DNA of 64,000 bases from Sipunculus nudus (Eukaryota > Annelida > Sipuncula > Golfingiida > Sipunculidae). Position numbers and translations under genes: made by a program. The notes beneath the pieces were generated by a model. It had not been told where the DNA came from. It did not search any database and saw only the letters and a list, made by a program, of their open reading frames with translations. Positions 48,255 to 60,912 of the stretch are shown here, piece by piece. The first letter of the stretch is position 1. Each line of letters begins with the position of its first letter. The stretch spans positions 74,998,643 through 75,062,642 of the forward strand of contig CM049307.1 of assembly GCA_026874595.1 (NCBI GenBank), read 5' to 3'.

Positions 48255-48412
48255 GAGTTAGGATCTCAACTTGGCATTCTTAGATCTCAACTTGGCATTT
48301 TTGGATATTAACTTGACTTTTCGAATCTAAACTTGGGATTTTTTTTTAACTAAACTTGGCATTTCTTGGATCTTAACTTGGCATTTTTGGATCTTAACTT
48401 GGCATTTTTTTT
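48255..48412 (+). repeat. ~21-bp minisatellite (CTTGGCATTTTTGGATCTTAA)
   Basis: About seven units with the common core AACTTGGCATTTTTGGAT; the middle units are diverged (AACTTGACTTTTCGAAT). Confidence 0.85.
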
Positions 48413-49583
48413 ATACTTATAAAATACGTGTACACACTAAAAACGAAATTTTTTTTGTGTGTGTTAAATTTATATGATATTATATAAACGTTTAAGTATT
48501 CATAATTGTTCTTATATATATGTTTACGTATATGTTTATGATATTATATATAAAAGCTACAGCACGCTTAAAAGTTCATACGTTGGGTTTATTATTAATC
48601 ATTATGCTACAGTCCACAAAAAAGATTCTTGTGTGCATAATTAAAGGTATATGAATATATAATGTAGACGCTTATAAGTGTGTGGTTACAACAGGAAAAC
48701 GTAGAAGTTTTTTTTTTTTTGTGTGTGTGTTTCATTGATTAGGCCACGTTAATGGGAATTCATGTTATGTATATATTCAGGAGGAAAGATCGATGTTCTC
48801 TCGTGTCTAGATTTCAGAATTATAATATTAATTGAATTCTGTCTTAATTTCAGTGCCTGAGTAGGAAAACTTCTGTATAGCAGTTTGACAACTGAAGCTT
48901 ATTATTAGACACAGTCCGTTTGTTTATCAGAAAATAATGTTCTAATAAATCAAAGTTCCATTATTAGATTACTGTGTAGACACCAGGTGGCGATGTGGTC
49001 ATGCTATTCGTACCTGTATGCATGACTGCTAATTTCAGTACAATAAGCATTTAGTGCGCACCCGTTGGTATAACTACCGGGACTCTATCGGCATTCGTTG
49101 TTTCATGTATTCATATTCATGAAGTATCTTGGTCTCATTTTGAACCACTGCGCATCTACAGGTCTTGAAATAATCTAAAACTTATAAAGAGAATTTGGTC
49201 CAGTTTTGTCCATAATGTTATCGGAAACCGCGTTGCGTATGACACTAGGTTATACCTCCTTTAAAAGTTTATATTTGTTCCGCAGTGACCTCGTGCGTAT
49301 GAAAAAGAAATATAATTTAATGTACACATCATTCTAAATATTTTTTGTGTGTTTATTGAACAGCGTGGAGGTTTATTACCATCGAAAACAGCCGAACTGC
49401 CTTCGGCAATGACCGGAATGCCTGCATCGTCTCTTTTTATTCACCACAAGGGATTAAAGCTTATTGTGCATATGAGTAAAACCTGCAGTCAGTGACGGAT
49501 TTAAGCATGTGTAACAAATGAAAACAACAAGTGACTCTCAGTTTCTTATGTCAGCATGCAATAATGACAGACAGAAGCAGCCC
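48413..49583. other. AT-rich, nothing recognised
   Basis: No supported gene. A short GGTGGCGATG near 48990 is only a weak echo of the palindromic core. Confidence 0.5.
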
Positions 49584-49732
49584 GGGGGGGGGGGGGGGGG
49601 GTTCCAGGGGGTACGGACCCTCACTCCCTTTCCAGCTGCCGCAACCATTTTTTAGGGTTTCAGATCAATGCAACCTGGACACCCTGAAATTCCTTAAAAA
49701 AGGTTGCAGCTGAAATTGGGGGGGGGGGGGGG
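49584..49732 (+). repeat. Poly-G pair (G18 and G15) around a short block
   Basis: G18 at 49584-49601 and G15 at 49718-49732 bracket TTCCAGGGGGTACGGACCCT and further text. The 56.8 kb tract has a similar neighbourhood (GGGGTCTGGACCCC), so these may be ends of one element type. Confidence 0.6.
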
Positions 49733-50053
49733 TATTAATCAGGTATGCATATTCCTATTTCTTTCTTTATAGAAACAGCTTCCTCGCCTTAAAACATATA
49801 TTTAAATCATCTTTCATATCCTCTTTACATCAATCTTACCTTTATAACGTCTAACTATGATAATACATGTAACCAGTCAAAGGTCTTCAAAAATTTGAAT
49901 GCCCTCCGTCCCATTCTTGTTCACAAATGTAAACATCATCACTGACCTGGTGTTCAAGATAAACATATACCGTTTTACGAATTTCTTGCCACATGCACCC
50001 CACCACAAAATAACTATAGAAATATTTACCTTATTGAGACAGTATCCCACTGA

Positions 50054-50057
<4 letters not shown>

Positions 50058-50131
<74 letters not shown>
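50058..50131. repeat. (TA)n microsatellite
   Basis: About 37 TA units. Confidence 0.95.
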
Positions 50132-50134
<3 letters not shown>

Positions 50135-50239
50135 ATTTTAACTTTTAATATATAAAAAAATGAGCCAACATTCCTCATCTCATTTAATACATCCCCCAAC
50201 CCCGAGAAAAAGCCCGGTTACCGGGTTTATCAGCTAGTG

Positions 50240-50960
50240 CATAATATGACGGTATCCCTCACGTACCACACGATATCCGCCGAAACAGAGTTTCCGCCAC
50301 CACCGCTTCCATCCATTTGTACCCGGAGAACTAGAAAAGAACTTCTAGATAAAATCTTAAGAAACATGACAACGTTACTGCGTTACATGTGAACTATTGT
50401 CCTGTGTATGTGTTGTTTTTTTTTGGTGACCTCTGACCTCTCTTTCTTGTGTGGTGTTCAGCTTTTATCTCATACACAAGACTGGTAGCACGACCTATAT
50501 ATGTGTTTGCATGGCGTCCATCCGAGCGTTTATTTTGTGTGAAGTCACACATGTCTAAGTATATATTGAATGTATTTACTTGAAATTTTGCATGACCATA
50601 GATCTTGAATAACTTCGTACATTAGACTGGTGGCGCCATCTAAAACCATTAAAGTGCGTCCAATTTTGATGTGTGAATCTTATTTATCTCGGGATGTCTC
50701 ATGATTTTGTTTAAAATTTTGCATATCCATAGCTCCTAAATAGATTAATATCATACACAAACTGCTCGCGTCACCTACATTCGTTTTTACGTGGCGTGTA
50801 TCTGAGCGTCTATTTTAGGTTTAAATCACGCATATCTGAAGAGTGGTTTGATGTACTGCCCTTTAATTTTACATATCCATAAACTACACACATGACAGGA
50901 ACTGGAACTATAACTGGTGGTGCCACCTACGGTCCTTTATCCATTATTTGCAGTATTAAC
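50240..50960 (-). repeat. Tandem-core repeat R1, copy C (diverged)
   Basis: Same order as copy B: GATATCCGCCGAAACAGAGT near 50275, GTGACCTCTGACCTCT, then cores at 50629 (GGTGGCGCCATC) and about 50920 (GGTGGTGCCACC). More diverged than copies A and B. Confidence 0.65.
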
Positions 50961-51245
50961 TGCCTTTCACTGGTACTTAAGATGAATGTTACGAGTTAAA
51001 TTCAATGGCTACTCGACCGATTTCTTCAATTTATGCATTTTCTTCGAAATACATGTTTATCTGGGGTCCGTGCCGATGCAAACTATATCTGTATCGTGAA
51101 TGTGATGAGGAAAGTGAGCTTGATATCATTCAGATTTTCATTAGTCTTATTGTACAATTTATACAAAGTATCACATTTCTCTCGAGGGACTTTATTTATG
51201 ATTCAATAATATGTATTTTCAAATTGCTACTTTTTTTCTATTATG

Positions 51246-51755
51246 GCACATAGAGCCCGGCGCCGTCGCCATTTTGCGCCGCCGCCAGCCGAGTTATGAT
51301 CAAGCCGGGCCGAGCCGAGTTTATCAAGAGGCGCCGCCGCTGTTTCATTAAGCCGAAGATAGCCAATTTTGTGCAGCTCAGTTTGTCATGAGAAAAAAAA
51401 TCAATACATAAAGACGAATATTTTACAATTAAAAGTGCCCGAAACATATATAGACTAATTGTTTTAGTATGAAAAGGTTGGCTTATGAAATCATCAGGAT
51501 AGACTATGCTCGATATTTAATAACACAATAGTTAAATGTAAAATGGGTGCAATAAATTATTATTCACACGTATTATATAGAAAACTTATATAAATAAAAC
51601 GAGTATCTTGTAACATAGTCAAATGAATAGGCTTTCATTTCAGTTTAAGCTGGCCGACAATTTTTAAGCCGAGTCGAGCCACGAAATTCAGCTTACTATA
51701 CTTAAGTCAGCCGCCTTTTTGTGGCTAACACGGCTCCCGGCTCCATTAGCACTGG
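51246..51755. repeat. GC-rich-ended inverted-repeat element
   Basis: Left end TAGAGCCCGGCGCCGTCGCC; the complement of the right end reads AATGGAGCCGGGAGCCGTG. Internal GCCGAG/AGCCGA words recur near both ends. TGGCACA lies near both edges but not at equal distance, so no firm target duplication can be called. The middle is AT-rich. Confidence 0.5.
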
Positions 51756-53346
51756 CACACATGTTGTGGCGCCACCTTTAGATCATTTTCCCATTTAACA
51801 TGACTTGTGACGCCGGATTCGTAGCATGTGTGCAGATAGGGATCACAAATCTAGACCTAATTTTAGAGGTTGTATTGAAAAGTCTTGAAATTTCTCGGCA
51901 TCTTTTTGCCAGGAATTTCGAGGGCTCACACATCAGGAAACATCCCATAACTTGATCCACGCCTCAGTGATTTGGCGGATATGAAGTTGTCACCAGTCGA
52001 CTGCCAATGTTCTATTTTTTTTTTGGTTGGAAATGGTGTTATTTTGTTTAAATGCCACCAAATGGGGTTTAATATTTATATGAGTACATCATGTTGCGTC
52101 ATGGCTCATACTTTTTTTTTAAACAGATTTCTCGGAACAGAGACCGATTAAGGCAAAGTGACATGTTGATACACAGCCATTTACACTCGCATGCGCACTG
52201 CGCGTAACGGTCGTCTGCTCTGTTTGGTCACGTGAGCGGCCTTTGCTGGATTTATTAAATGAGACCAGATACAATCATGCACAGACCCTGGCAGGAATCT
52301 CAGTTGTAGAGATAAGATAAAGGTATTTTTTCTATTATTATTTTAAATATAACAAATGAACAGATACCATCGTTTTGTCGACAAAACGGATCAGTTAACC
52401 CCAACAGGTGTCCCTGACAAAGCAGAGATTCCCTTTCCAAGCCACCTATGTTAGGTCATTCCTACCCGAGGACGATCAGTAAGCGTGATACGATATCCTC
52501 CATAACTTAAATATAAGCTGACTAATGTACGTTCCTGATTTCATAAATTACTGGTGTCTAATTACACATATTGATATATGTATGCGATGGTTTCCTCTTG
52601 TCAACAGTTAATCTCTTTAAGCTAAATTGGTATCCTTTTCCCGCCCATGTCTGCATTAAGACTCACGAACTTTAATCACGCTCACATCCTATACCTCATA
52701 GTCTCATACCGAGGACATAAATCTCACGTTAAGCCTATTTGTATCAAATTATCTGCAAAGATAAATATCCATTGTGCCATGATCCACCAATATCCTCCTT
52801 GCTCTTGGTTATACACTGCAGTCGATCATGATCTCCTTTGCTCAAACCGCTGTTTTGCATAGCAAGTGTTTCTAAACCAAGGCTGGCACAGGGCCAAACT
52901 TGTAATCAGGCCAAATCGATACCACGCTCTCATTGGTCTGATTACAGGTATTTGCCATAGCTGTGCTAGCTCTGGTAGTGAAACCCCGAGACTCTTGTTA
53001 TACAAAACAACGGTTAAAGCGAAGGAGATACAGGACGACTGCAGAGTAGGTGCTGCGTGAGGAGTGTATGATCCACCATAAAGATTTTTAAAATTTTCCT
53101 CATTACTTTAAATTTATAAGTGTCTTGTAGCCATATTTCCCTTATGGAATGTTTCAATGTAAGCATGTAAGCACTTAGGAGATTTTCGAATTTATTTCCA
53201 ATTTCCCATTTCCCCAAATTTCCTTATTGATCATATAAATATATATACATATATGACTGCTTTTTAAAACGATATTTTTTTCTAAACTAAGTGTGTTAAA
53301 TATTCCATATATGACACATAGTATAGGATATGTCTTTTTTAAAAAG
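51756..53346. other. Nothing recognised
   Basis: No supported gene; TGTGGCGCCACC near 51767 is one more near-match to the palindromic core. Confidence 0.5.
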
Positions 53347-53439
53347 CAGTGGCGTCAATTTTTCTTCCAGGGTGGGGGGGGATGACTTTGTATATATATA
53401 TATACAGTGGCGTCAATTTGTGACTTTGTGACTTTGTTT

Positions 53440-53441
<2 letters not shown>

Positions 53442-53507
<66 letters not shown>
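53442..53507. repeat. (TA)n microsatellite
   Basis: About 33 TA units running directly into CAGTGGAACCTC. Confidence 0.95.
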
Positions 53508-53510
<3 letters not shown>

Positions 53511-54066
53511 TGGAACCTCTCCTAGTGGGCACCTCTATAAAGTGGGCACTTATGGGCAATCCCGTTTTTTCTTCTCTTTATTATGTTTAGCTAATGTGGG
53601 CACCGATATATTCTGTAAAGTGGGCTGTTTTTCAGAACTAATATGGGCACTTCTTGGATTTTCAAGGTTTAACTACCTCCTTATAGCAACTTTGAAAGCC
53701 TTCTTTATAGCGCTTTTAAAGTTATTAAAATAATATTAATTCTTAATTAATAACAATATCCATAAATTTTAAAAATTACAATCAAAACAAATGAACCAAA
53801 TTCAGACGTGTACAAGTGTACATTGCATAATAATGATTGTAATCTACTTGTCTGAAGACTTAGCTTGGGATGCATGCATACTTATTAGCTTGATTTGCCT
53901 GCGTCAAGTCAGAGTTCACCCCAGACCAGATGCCCCATCGCTAGTTAATTAATATTTGTTTGATTGGCTACCAAGAGTGGAAGGAAGCCCTGTTCATTCA
54001 CCCAAGGAGTTAATAGGATTCCTTGATTCGCCCAATTTATACTCTACGATGAGGTGACACAGCTAA

Positions 54067-54534
54067 ATGCCCCTTGAGCTGGCCCATCACAGGTACATGC
54101 CTACTAGACCAGGGCAATATTTATTTAACAATTGTGACTTAATGATTCACACTGTTGAAATGTTGTTCAACCTGGACTCTCTAAGATCAAATGAAAAGCT
54201 GCAACGTGCACTTTGCTCCAAAAATCTTCAACCACAGACATTTTCAACAAGAAATAAGAATTGTGACAATTTAACACTTTCATTCGAAGTGTATCACATA
54301 CTTCAAATGACTTCCAGTGACTCGATTAATGTTCGCGTTTTACGTACTTGTCCTCTTGATATAGAATGTTTTCTTAAGAAGATTAAGATATTTAGATTAG
54401 TAACATACTGGCTTTGCTTTTTTCCTTGTGAATTCTATTTATCAGAAAATGAGAAACTTTCAAAGAATATATTATTAAGAATTTTTACTTCTCATGGTAA
54501 TGCTGCTTTGCCATTTTGTGGTTATAAAATATAA
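54067..54534 (+). CDS. Unidentified 155-residue frame inside the nested element
   Basis: Starts MPLELAHHRYMPTRPGQYLF. No DDE or helix-turn-helix motif could be recognised. It may be a remnant of an element-encoded gene or chance. Confidence 0.25.
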   Translation: MPLELAHHRYMPTRPGQYLFNNCDLMIHTVEMLFNLDSLRSNEKLQRALCSKNLQPQTFSTRNKNCDNLTLSFEVYHILQMTSSDSINVRVLRTCPLDIECFLKKIKIFRLVTYWLCFFPCEFYLSENEKLSKNILLRIFTSHGNAALPFCGYKI

Positions 54535-54538
54535 AAAA

Positions 54539-54542
<4 letters not shown>

Positions 54543-54620
<78 letters not shown>
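54543..54620. repeat. (TA)n microsatellite
   Basis: About 39 TA units within the nested element. Confidence 0.95.
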
Positions 54621-54623
<3 letters not shown>

Positions 54624-55246
54624 CTATCTTATATCTTATAGATCTGCACACAGCTTCCTTTTATTGTGCTTATTTTTTGTCCATACTTTTATGTAGCAAA
54701 ATACATTTTTCTAACAAATGTCTTGATAATTAAAAAAATATTGTCACTGGAAAACTTATCATTAAATAAAGAGAGATGACACATGCAATAAATTAGTTTA
54801 GTAATCTCTAAACATGAGTAATTATAGCAATATATCATACTAGGGGGCAGCACTTTATGTGCCGGCCATTACCTCCATAAAGTGTGCACCTCTATTAAAA
54901 AAGGGAACTATGGTCCAGTCCCAAGGATGCCCACATTATAGAGGAGTGTACCTTTTTTCAGCGTCTCTGAGTCACATTCAACTATATATATATATATATA
55001 TATATATAACTCTAAAGAAAAGCAACACTGTTAATTCACAACAGTCTGTTTCACGGGATGCGACCCGATCATCAGGTGAATGTGGTTAGAAATCTGGATT
55101 TCTAATATATTAATATATTTCATTTGCAATATTATAATATTATTCTCTGAAAAGTAGGGGGGATGATTACATTGACCATCCCCCTTGTCAAAAAGAGGGG
55201 GTATATATACCCCCATCACCCCTAAATTGACGACCCTGTTAAAAAG

Positions 55247-55974
55247 CCATTTTTATTACATTTTTGTTAACAACTAAAATCTAAGAAATATTGTTTTTTT
55301 AGGTGATAAGTAAAAATTTGGGACTAGAATATTTTTACATTTTTTTACATGAAGGAAACGGAATAGATATACAAACAGTAAGGCTTGGGAAAATGTCTAT
55401 GTTAATTATATGAGCTTACGAAAAATTTCTTTACTATCGTTGGAGGCTTGGAATAATTCAATCTGAATATATTTAATATATTTAATTTCAAATAAAAAAT
55501 GAATTATTTTTTTTTCCAGGTCCTTTCACTAAACGTATTTATACTACAAGATTGCTTTAAAAGGACGTATTAGTTCTATGGTCGGGTCTGCCAAAAGGTC
55601 TTATTTATGCTTTCTTGGAGAGGGTTGAGATAATGTAACCAAACAACTGGTGTTAAATAAAAAATAATTCCGATTTATAAAATGATGGATTCATTGGATG
55701 CGGAAAGCAAAAGCAAGTACACTTTTTGAACACCTACTAACATCGGGTTGCTGACATAAAGAGCAGATATTTGGTACTTTAACTGAAGGGATTATTATTA
55801 ATAACCTTCTTATACTCTTGAGGTAATTATACGTTGACGGAGGTAGGCGCTCTTTGATAGCAGTTTTGCTTTTACACCGGAAGTGCAATCGTCAGGATTT
55901 TTGCGTGACGAAGTTGTAGCAGAATGTGACAGAATTGTGTTCATCCCCGTTCTTGTGTGTTTGTGTTGTGTGGG
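55247..55974. other. Nothing recognised
   Basis: AT-rich sequence without supported features. Confidence 0.5.
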
Positions 55975-56262
55975 TGTTAGTTCACAATATAACCCATGCA
56001 ATAATGAAAGGAATCCCATGAAATTTACAGGGCATTTCAGAAATGGGCCAAGAAGCATTGATTAGACTTTGGTGTGGATCCAGCACTTGATCCGGATCCA
56101 TGCAGGAACATCATCAAGGAATAGTCACAAATCTTGTCACTTAATCACGAATGAACATGGGAATATGGGCCGAATAAGGGAATGCAAACACAATTTTGGG
56201 AGCATCCCACAGTTGAAACCCCTATATGGCGGTTGCTTGCATTCCTTAGAATGCAGAAGTCT
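55975..56262 (+). repeat. Dispersed repeat family R5, copy 2
   Basis: Collinear with 20280-20575; shared runs include GGAGCATCCCACA and GCTTGCATTCCTTAGAATG. Confidence 0.75.
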
Positions 56263-57232
56263 ATAATTTAACATGAAGTCGTTAGTCATGTCATGATGTA
56301 TATATTGACGCAAAGGGAAATAGATTAAATATTCAAGTATTCCGCCTGATTCGGTCAAACGTATAAGAAAAACAAGATGGGTCAAAGAAACACGTTCTGC
56401 TGAGCACTCTGAAGTATGGTAAAATACTCAGATATAAAACAAAATCCCTCTGACGTAATCATAATTACATAAGCATATATTCGCGATCCTCGTATTGCAG
56501 AAGTCTGGGGTTTACTAAACATACACAGACAGAAGAGTAGCTAGACTGTTTGTTAGATACAAATGTTAATTTATATTATATAACACGGCCTAAAGTACGT
56601 AATTGTTTATAAACTTGAGGAGGTCAACTGCCATAAACAAAAACCTGGTGTATAGGACTATACTGCAGTTTGTAAGTAAATTTTACGTTCATTATTCTCC
56701 CAGAACACGAGAAACTTAACACGAGATCTATGAGTAGGACCTTCCCTGGTTGGTGGTTAAGGCATCAAAAGTTGCTCTGAAACCCTTAAAAAGAAGGTAA
56801 CATCAGCTGAAAGGGGGGGGGGGGGGGTCTGGACCCCCCGGACCTCCCTTCTGGATCCACTTTTGTTAGGAAAGGTTCCTCTTCAGCGCCACCTGCCGGA
56901 GACAATTTACACTTGCTATTCGGGTCTATTTTATCAAAAGAAAGAGTATATTGCTATGTTCGGATGATAAATGTAAACAGGTTATGCCTTATCTTCAACT
57001 ACGAGGTCTCCTCCGGGGCCCCTTGCTAGTTTAACTGTATTGGACAAAGCCTGCAAAATTTATTCACTAAAAACCACAACAAACCAAACGACCATAACGC
57101 ACAGTGCCCATTCTCTGTGATCTATAGCTTGAATAGAAGCATCCGTGGTTCCTTGGAGATGTACCCGTATAGTTTTAACCGTACTTTAATTCAGATATTT
57201 CTTGGAATATAGATTTATGCACATATTTATGT
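56263..57232. other. No gene; poly-G at 56813-56827
   Basis: G15 followed by TCTGGACCCCCCGGACC, a GC-rich palindromic stretch like that at 49.6 kb. A GCGCCACCTGCCGG near 56888 is a weak core match. Confidence 0.6.
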
Positions 57233-58829
57233 ACTTCATTTCTTAAAGTAAAAAGTGAGAGTATTAGATGACAAACCAGCCGTGCGTAACATTTTCAAAC
57301 TAATGTTTTCCTGTGTTGCTTCCTTTTGTACATCCATAATAATGGCTGGAGAACCTTCACGCTTTAGACATGAAGCTGTAGAAATGCATGTAAAAGTGAC
57401 CGTTAAGTTGTATGACTCATTGCTGTCTTTGGTCACATGAATCGTCTGGGTTGTAGGATGCAAATACTTTAGTATACCAAGATAACAAACATAACATTTT
57501 CATGAAAATATTTTATTCTAGAATTAGGACACGCTCTGAATATATCTCATATTTTACCATGGCCAGCACATTTGGTTATGATTCATAACCGTGACTATAA
57601 CTAGAGTTCACCTTCTTTTTAGGAACTCGGACTTGGACTCGAGGGTCCTGAACGCGGACTTGGAGGTCAGGGCTCGAGTTATTAGGCCGAGTCTATGCTG
57701 GCAGAAAAAGAGACCTTGTCACGTAAGGCCTGACATTCAATTTAGAAAACCCACCATGAAGACTTACATGAGGAAACTAATGACAGAATATTACGAAAAA
57801 CAAGTTTATACTTTGTAACGAACTCAATTTCTGCATTTAAAATTAAATGGAATTCAGTATTAAAGTAAACACATCGTGTAAAGTTACTATAGATGATGTT
57901 TTCAAATTTGAAATTTTTGACTGGGACTCAGACTTTGACTCGAGTTCCATAAGACCCTGGCTCGAATCGGGCGGACTTGGACTCCAACCTCAAGGACTCA
58001 GAAGTGGACTTAAGTGGCTTGGACTCGGACTTGTACTTTACCGGGATAGTGTGGACTCGAGCACATCATTGCTTCATATACTTACCAGATATGCCGGACC
58101 TATTCTCTCAGAGTTGTAACTAATGGGAGAGCCGCGATAACCTACCTTTCCCCACTGGATGTAACGTGACAGGTTTAGGGATTAAAGAGATGACTACCTA
58201 TCTGAAAGCCATGTCTACTTTCCCCTGAATAAAAAAATGGAGTACATGCTGGGCTGCTTGGTCCTTATCTGTGGCGTCCTCTGGCAGATTTCTCTGTTGA
58301 ACAGCATACGACCAAAGCGGTGAACTTCTTAGTACGCTTTTCCTATCCCCTAAGGGTCCCGAGGCACCCGCGATGGCAAGAATAATCACATTTCTATGAT
58401 CTCTAAAACAAAATGTCTTTCTCTTTTTCCCACCAAGGATGCTGTGGTTTCACCTATGACTGTTTACTCTTTATTAAGCATGTGAGCAGGATAACGGAAC
58501 ACATTACAGAAAACAGAAATGATTCCCACATAACTTTGGGGAGGAACTGTTTAAAGGAAAATATAAATAAATTTGGCTGTTGGCCCGGATAAAAAGATGT
58601 ATCTAGTTTTACTTGGCAGAGGCATCTGCTGTAAGGAGTGACATTCTGTGTTAAAGATATCTCAAAACGTTATTGTCGGATCTCTTTGAAAATTACTGGA
58701 TTGTTGTAATTGAAGAACAGAATTGATGTAGCTTTGTTTAAGAAATCTTACCGTACACCTTTCCATGTTTAACATGCTTCCGTTCCAAGAATTTCCACCT
58801 GCGTTTATATCTGGTTGAGAGGTTTGGCA
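57233..58829 (-). CDS. Weak candidate exons of an unknown extracellular-type gene
   Basis: Three minus-strand stretches look more protein-like than their surroundings. 58752-58829: TTTTAG|TGC...ACG|GTAAGA, one frame reading CQTSQPDINAGGNSWNGSML with a second Cys near its end; another frame is also open. 58198-58402: after TTTTGTTTTAG, a frame with RSSPLWSYAVQQRNLPEDAT that meets a stop before any good donor. About 57236-57450: TIHVTKDSNESYNLTVTFTC and CISTASC, ending in a stop. The Cys, Asn-Xaa-Ser/Thr and Trp content suggests a secreted or receptor ectodomain, but the missing donor means they may be remnants. No family is assigned. Confidence 0.25.
57610..58060 (+). repeat. GGACTC/GGACTTG-rich repeat
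   Basis: Hexamer words GGACTT, GGACTC and CTCGAG recur at two clusters (about 57625-57690 and 57920-58060). Similar words on the opposite strand (GAGGCCAAGACC, TCCGAGACCAAGACC) lie at 60765-60850. Possibly the two ends of a degenerate element. Confidence 0.5.
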
Positions 58830-58869
58830 CTAAAAGGAAAACAGACCTCTTAGTTACAGCTGAGATCAT

Positions 58870-58884
58870 GGGGGGGGGGGGGGG
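58870..58884 (+). repeat. Poly-G tract, G15
   Basis: Fifteen G following TGAGATCAT. Confidence 0.9.
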
Positions 58885-60912
58885 ATCTGGTTTACATTAT
58901 TTATAATGTGTATTTGAAGATAAATAAATATACACGATAATATACAAATTGTTTTAACGTACAGTGAGAAAATGTTCTCATCCCCTGTGAAGGAAACCTA
59001 CAACCGGAGTACATGTTGTACGATAAATACCCCACTGCAAGCCTTTCTTAAGGTTTACAACCGCCTGGCCTGTAGCCTAAGATTCACGTCCCGGGGCACG
59101 TCCGAGACAAGAAATTTTGCCCAACACCTTGGCCATGGTTTATGGATTACATAATCACACCAATTTCTGAGAATTCAGAAATAAATTACGGAGTAAATAT
59201 AAGTTTATCTGTATGAAATTATGAATATTTTTGTTGTTGCTATTAATGCTGAGGGAAATATGAAGTTATGAAGATCACACTATTTCCTATTAGTCTATAT
59301 AATTCATGGCTCTCCGTTATATATTAATTCATAGATAAAGTTCAATCATTTTGCGATATAATAATAATTTACGCAAATCCAGTAGATTATAAAAAATGCA
59401 ATTATAAACGTTGATGTCTACTGATATCCTACAGCAGATCTTCAAGTAGCCAAAAACTTTATTTACCAGTGGAGTAGTTCCACCGTAAAGTTCACCGTAC
59501 ACAGCTACTTAACGGGGGCTGACCGTTTCTCATTTAAAAAGGGCAGGTTCATTTGCTCCATTTAAGACAGAGTACCTTAAGGCACAAAAGTTACTCTTTG
59601 AGGACAAGATTGAACATACGGAGGGGGCGGGAGAAACCCAGCAGCTGGAGAACCTGCACAGCCATTGGAGATAAAGACGGTAACCGGTACCCCGGGGAAA
59701 CGATTTCCTGTCCAAAAGGAAGCGCCATTTGTAACGTGGGGGTTTGATAAGAATGCTTGGGTGGGAGATGCCTCGACACTTACACTGGCGGCGCATCAAA
59801 GAAATATGCAATGGAAAAATAACATCCCACCTGTCTCTCTCGTTCAATGAGATAACAGATATATTCAGTGTTTGCCATGTTTGTGATATTTTTTTTTCAA
59901 TTTATCTTTAGTCATGTTTTTAAGCAGGGGACACGAATGGTCTATGAAAAAGTATACAAAAATGGTGTGTTCCATTCACGTAAGAATCTTGAAACATTAA
60001 CAGCTGCCTTTACTTTAGTCAGGGATATATCATTTTTACAATTATGCAGACAACATCTGCTATATGTTTATTTCTCAAACATCTCACCGTTTCTATCATT
60101 ATTTAAAACTTGTGCATTGTGTTGTATTTTAGGAACTTTTGGTCTGTGGCCTTTTTTTCAGAATAAACCTTTTCTTCTGTACTTTTAAAGTTTTCTTTTT
60201 TTTTTCCTTAAACATTTTTATGGACATATGGTTTTACGTAAAATGCATATTTATTATATTCATTTTATATAATGATACCATTTTTAATTTACATTTTTAA
60301 TTTACTTTTTTTCAATGATGACATTTGGCCCATATTTAATTTTACAGTAATCAGCTTAATAACTGTGTCTTCCACGAGGATGACAACATTATAAACATAA
60401 ATAAATATAAGGATAATTTAATCATGGTTAAAAAATCGATTTCTAAAGTCTACAACTTGATTTCAGAATTGTTTCTATACTTTTTGTATTGATTTGAATA
60501 TATTTTACTTTTTGTGTTTTTGTTCATATTATTATCATGCAGTTTAAAAAATGACTTGTATTTTGGATGTTTTATTATATCAGTACATTATATTATGTAA
60601 AATATTTTTCCGGGGAATATGCATGATGGGTTTTTACTTTATACTAACATTTGTTAAATCCACCATAATCGACTCATTTTGCTCTTAAACAAATACAAGA
60701 AACAAAGGTGGCCCACCACACATGCTCGGAGGTTTGCAGTAAAAGTGTTGTAGTCGAGCCATCAGTCTCCGAGACCAAGACCTGGTCACCATCCTCCAGG
60801 GCAAAGATAAAGTCCGAGGCAAAGCCTTCGAGGCCAAGACCGAGTCACCCACGTCAGAGACCCTGCATGACCTATCGAATCAATGTCTGAATTCTGGTCC
60901 AATGTTTGAGAA
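58885..60912. other. Nothing recognised with confidence
   Basis: The part 59880-60700 is very AT-rich; 60746-60850 holds a GC-rich stretch of GAGGCCAAGACC-like words. Open frames in both orientations look like chance. Confidence 0.45.

Larger units (their letters stand above)
53508..54960. mobile_element. Nested element with GTGGGCAC-type ends
   Basis: Left end CAGTGGAACCTCTCCTAGTG then GGCACCTCTATAAAGTGGGC. The complement of the right side reads GGTACACTCCTCTATAATGT then GGGCATCC. The inverted similarity is clear but imperfect, and the exact right border is uncertain. Ends of the CAGTGGAACCTC type occur in pogo/Tigger-like elements; that placement is inference. Confidence 0.6.
53347..55238. 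mobile_element. hAT-type element with perfect 8-bp duplication, carrying a nested element
   Basis: Left end CAGTGGCGTCAATTT; complement of the right end CAGGGTCGTCAATTT. Both sides are flanked by TTAAAAAG (53339-53346 and 55239-55246). The left end is repeated internally at 53405 (CAGTGGCGTCAATTTGTGAC). Most of the interior is (TA)n plus another element (about 53508-54960), so the original insertion was only a few hundred bases. No transposase frame. Confidence 0.88.
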
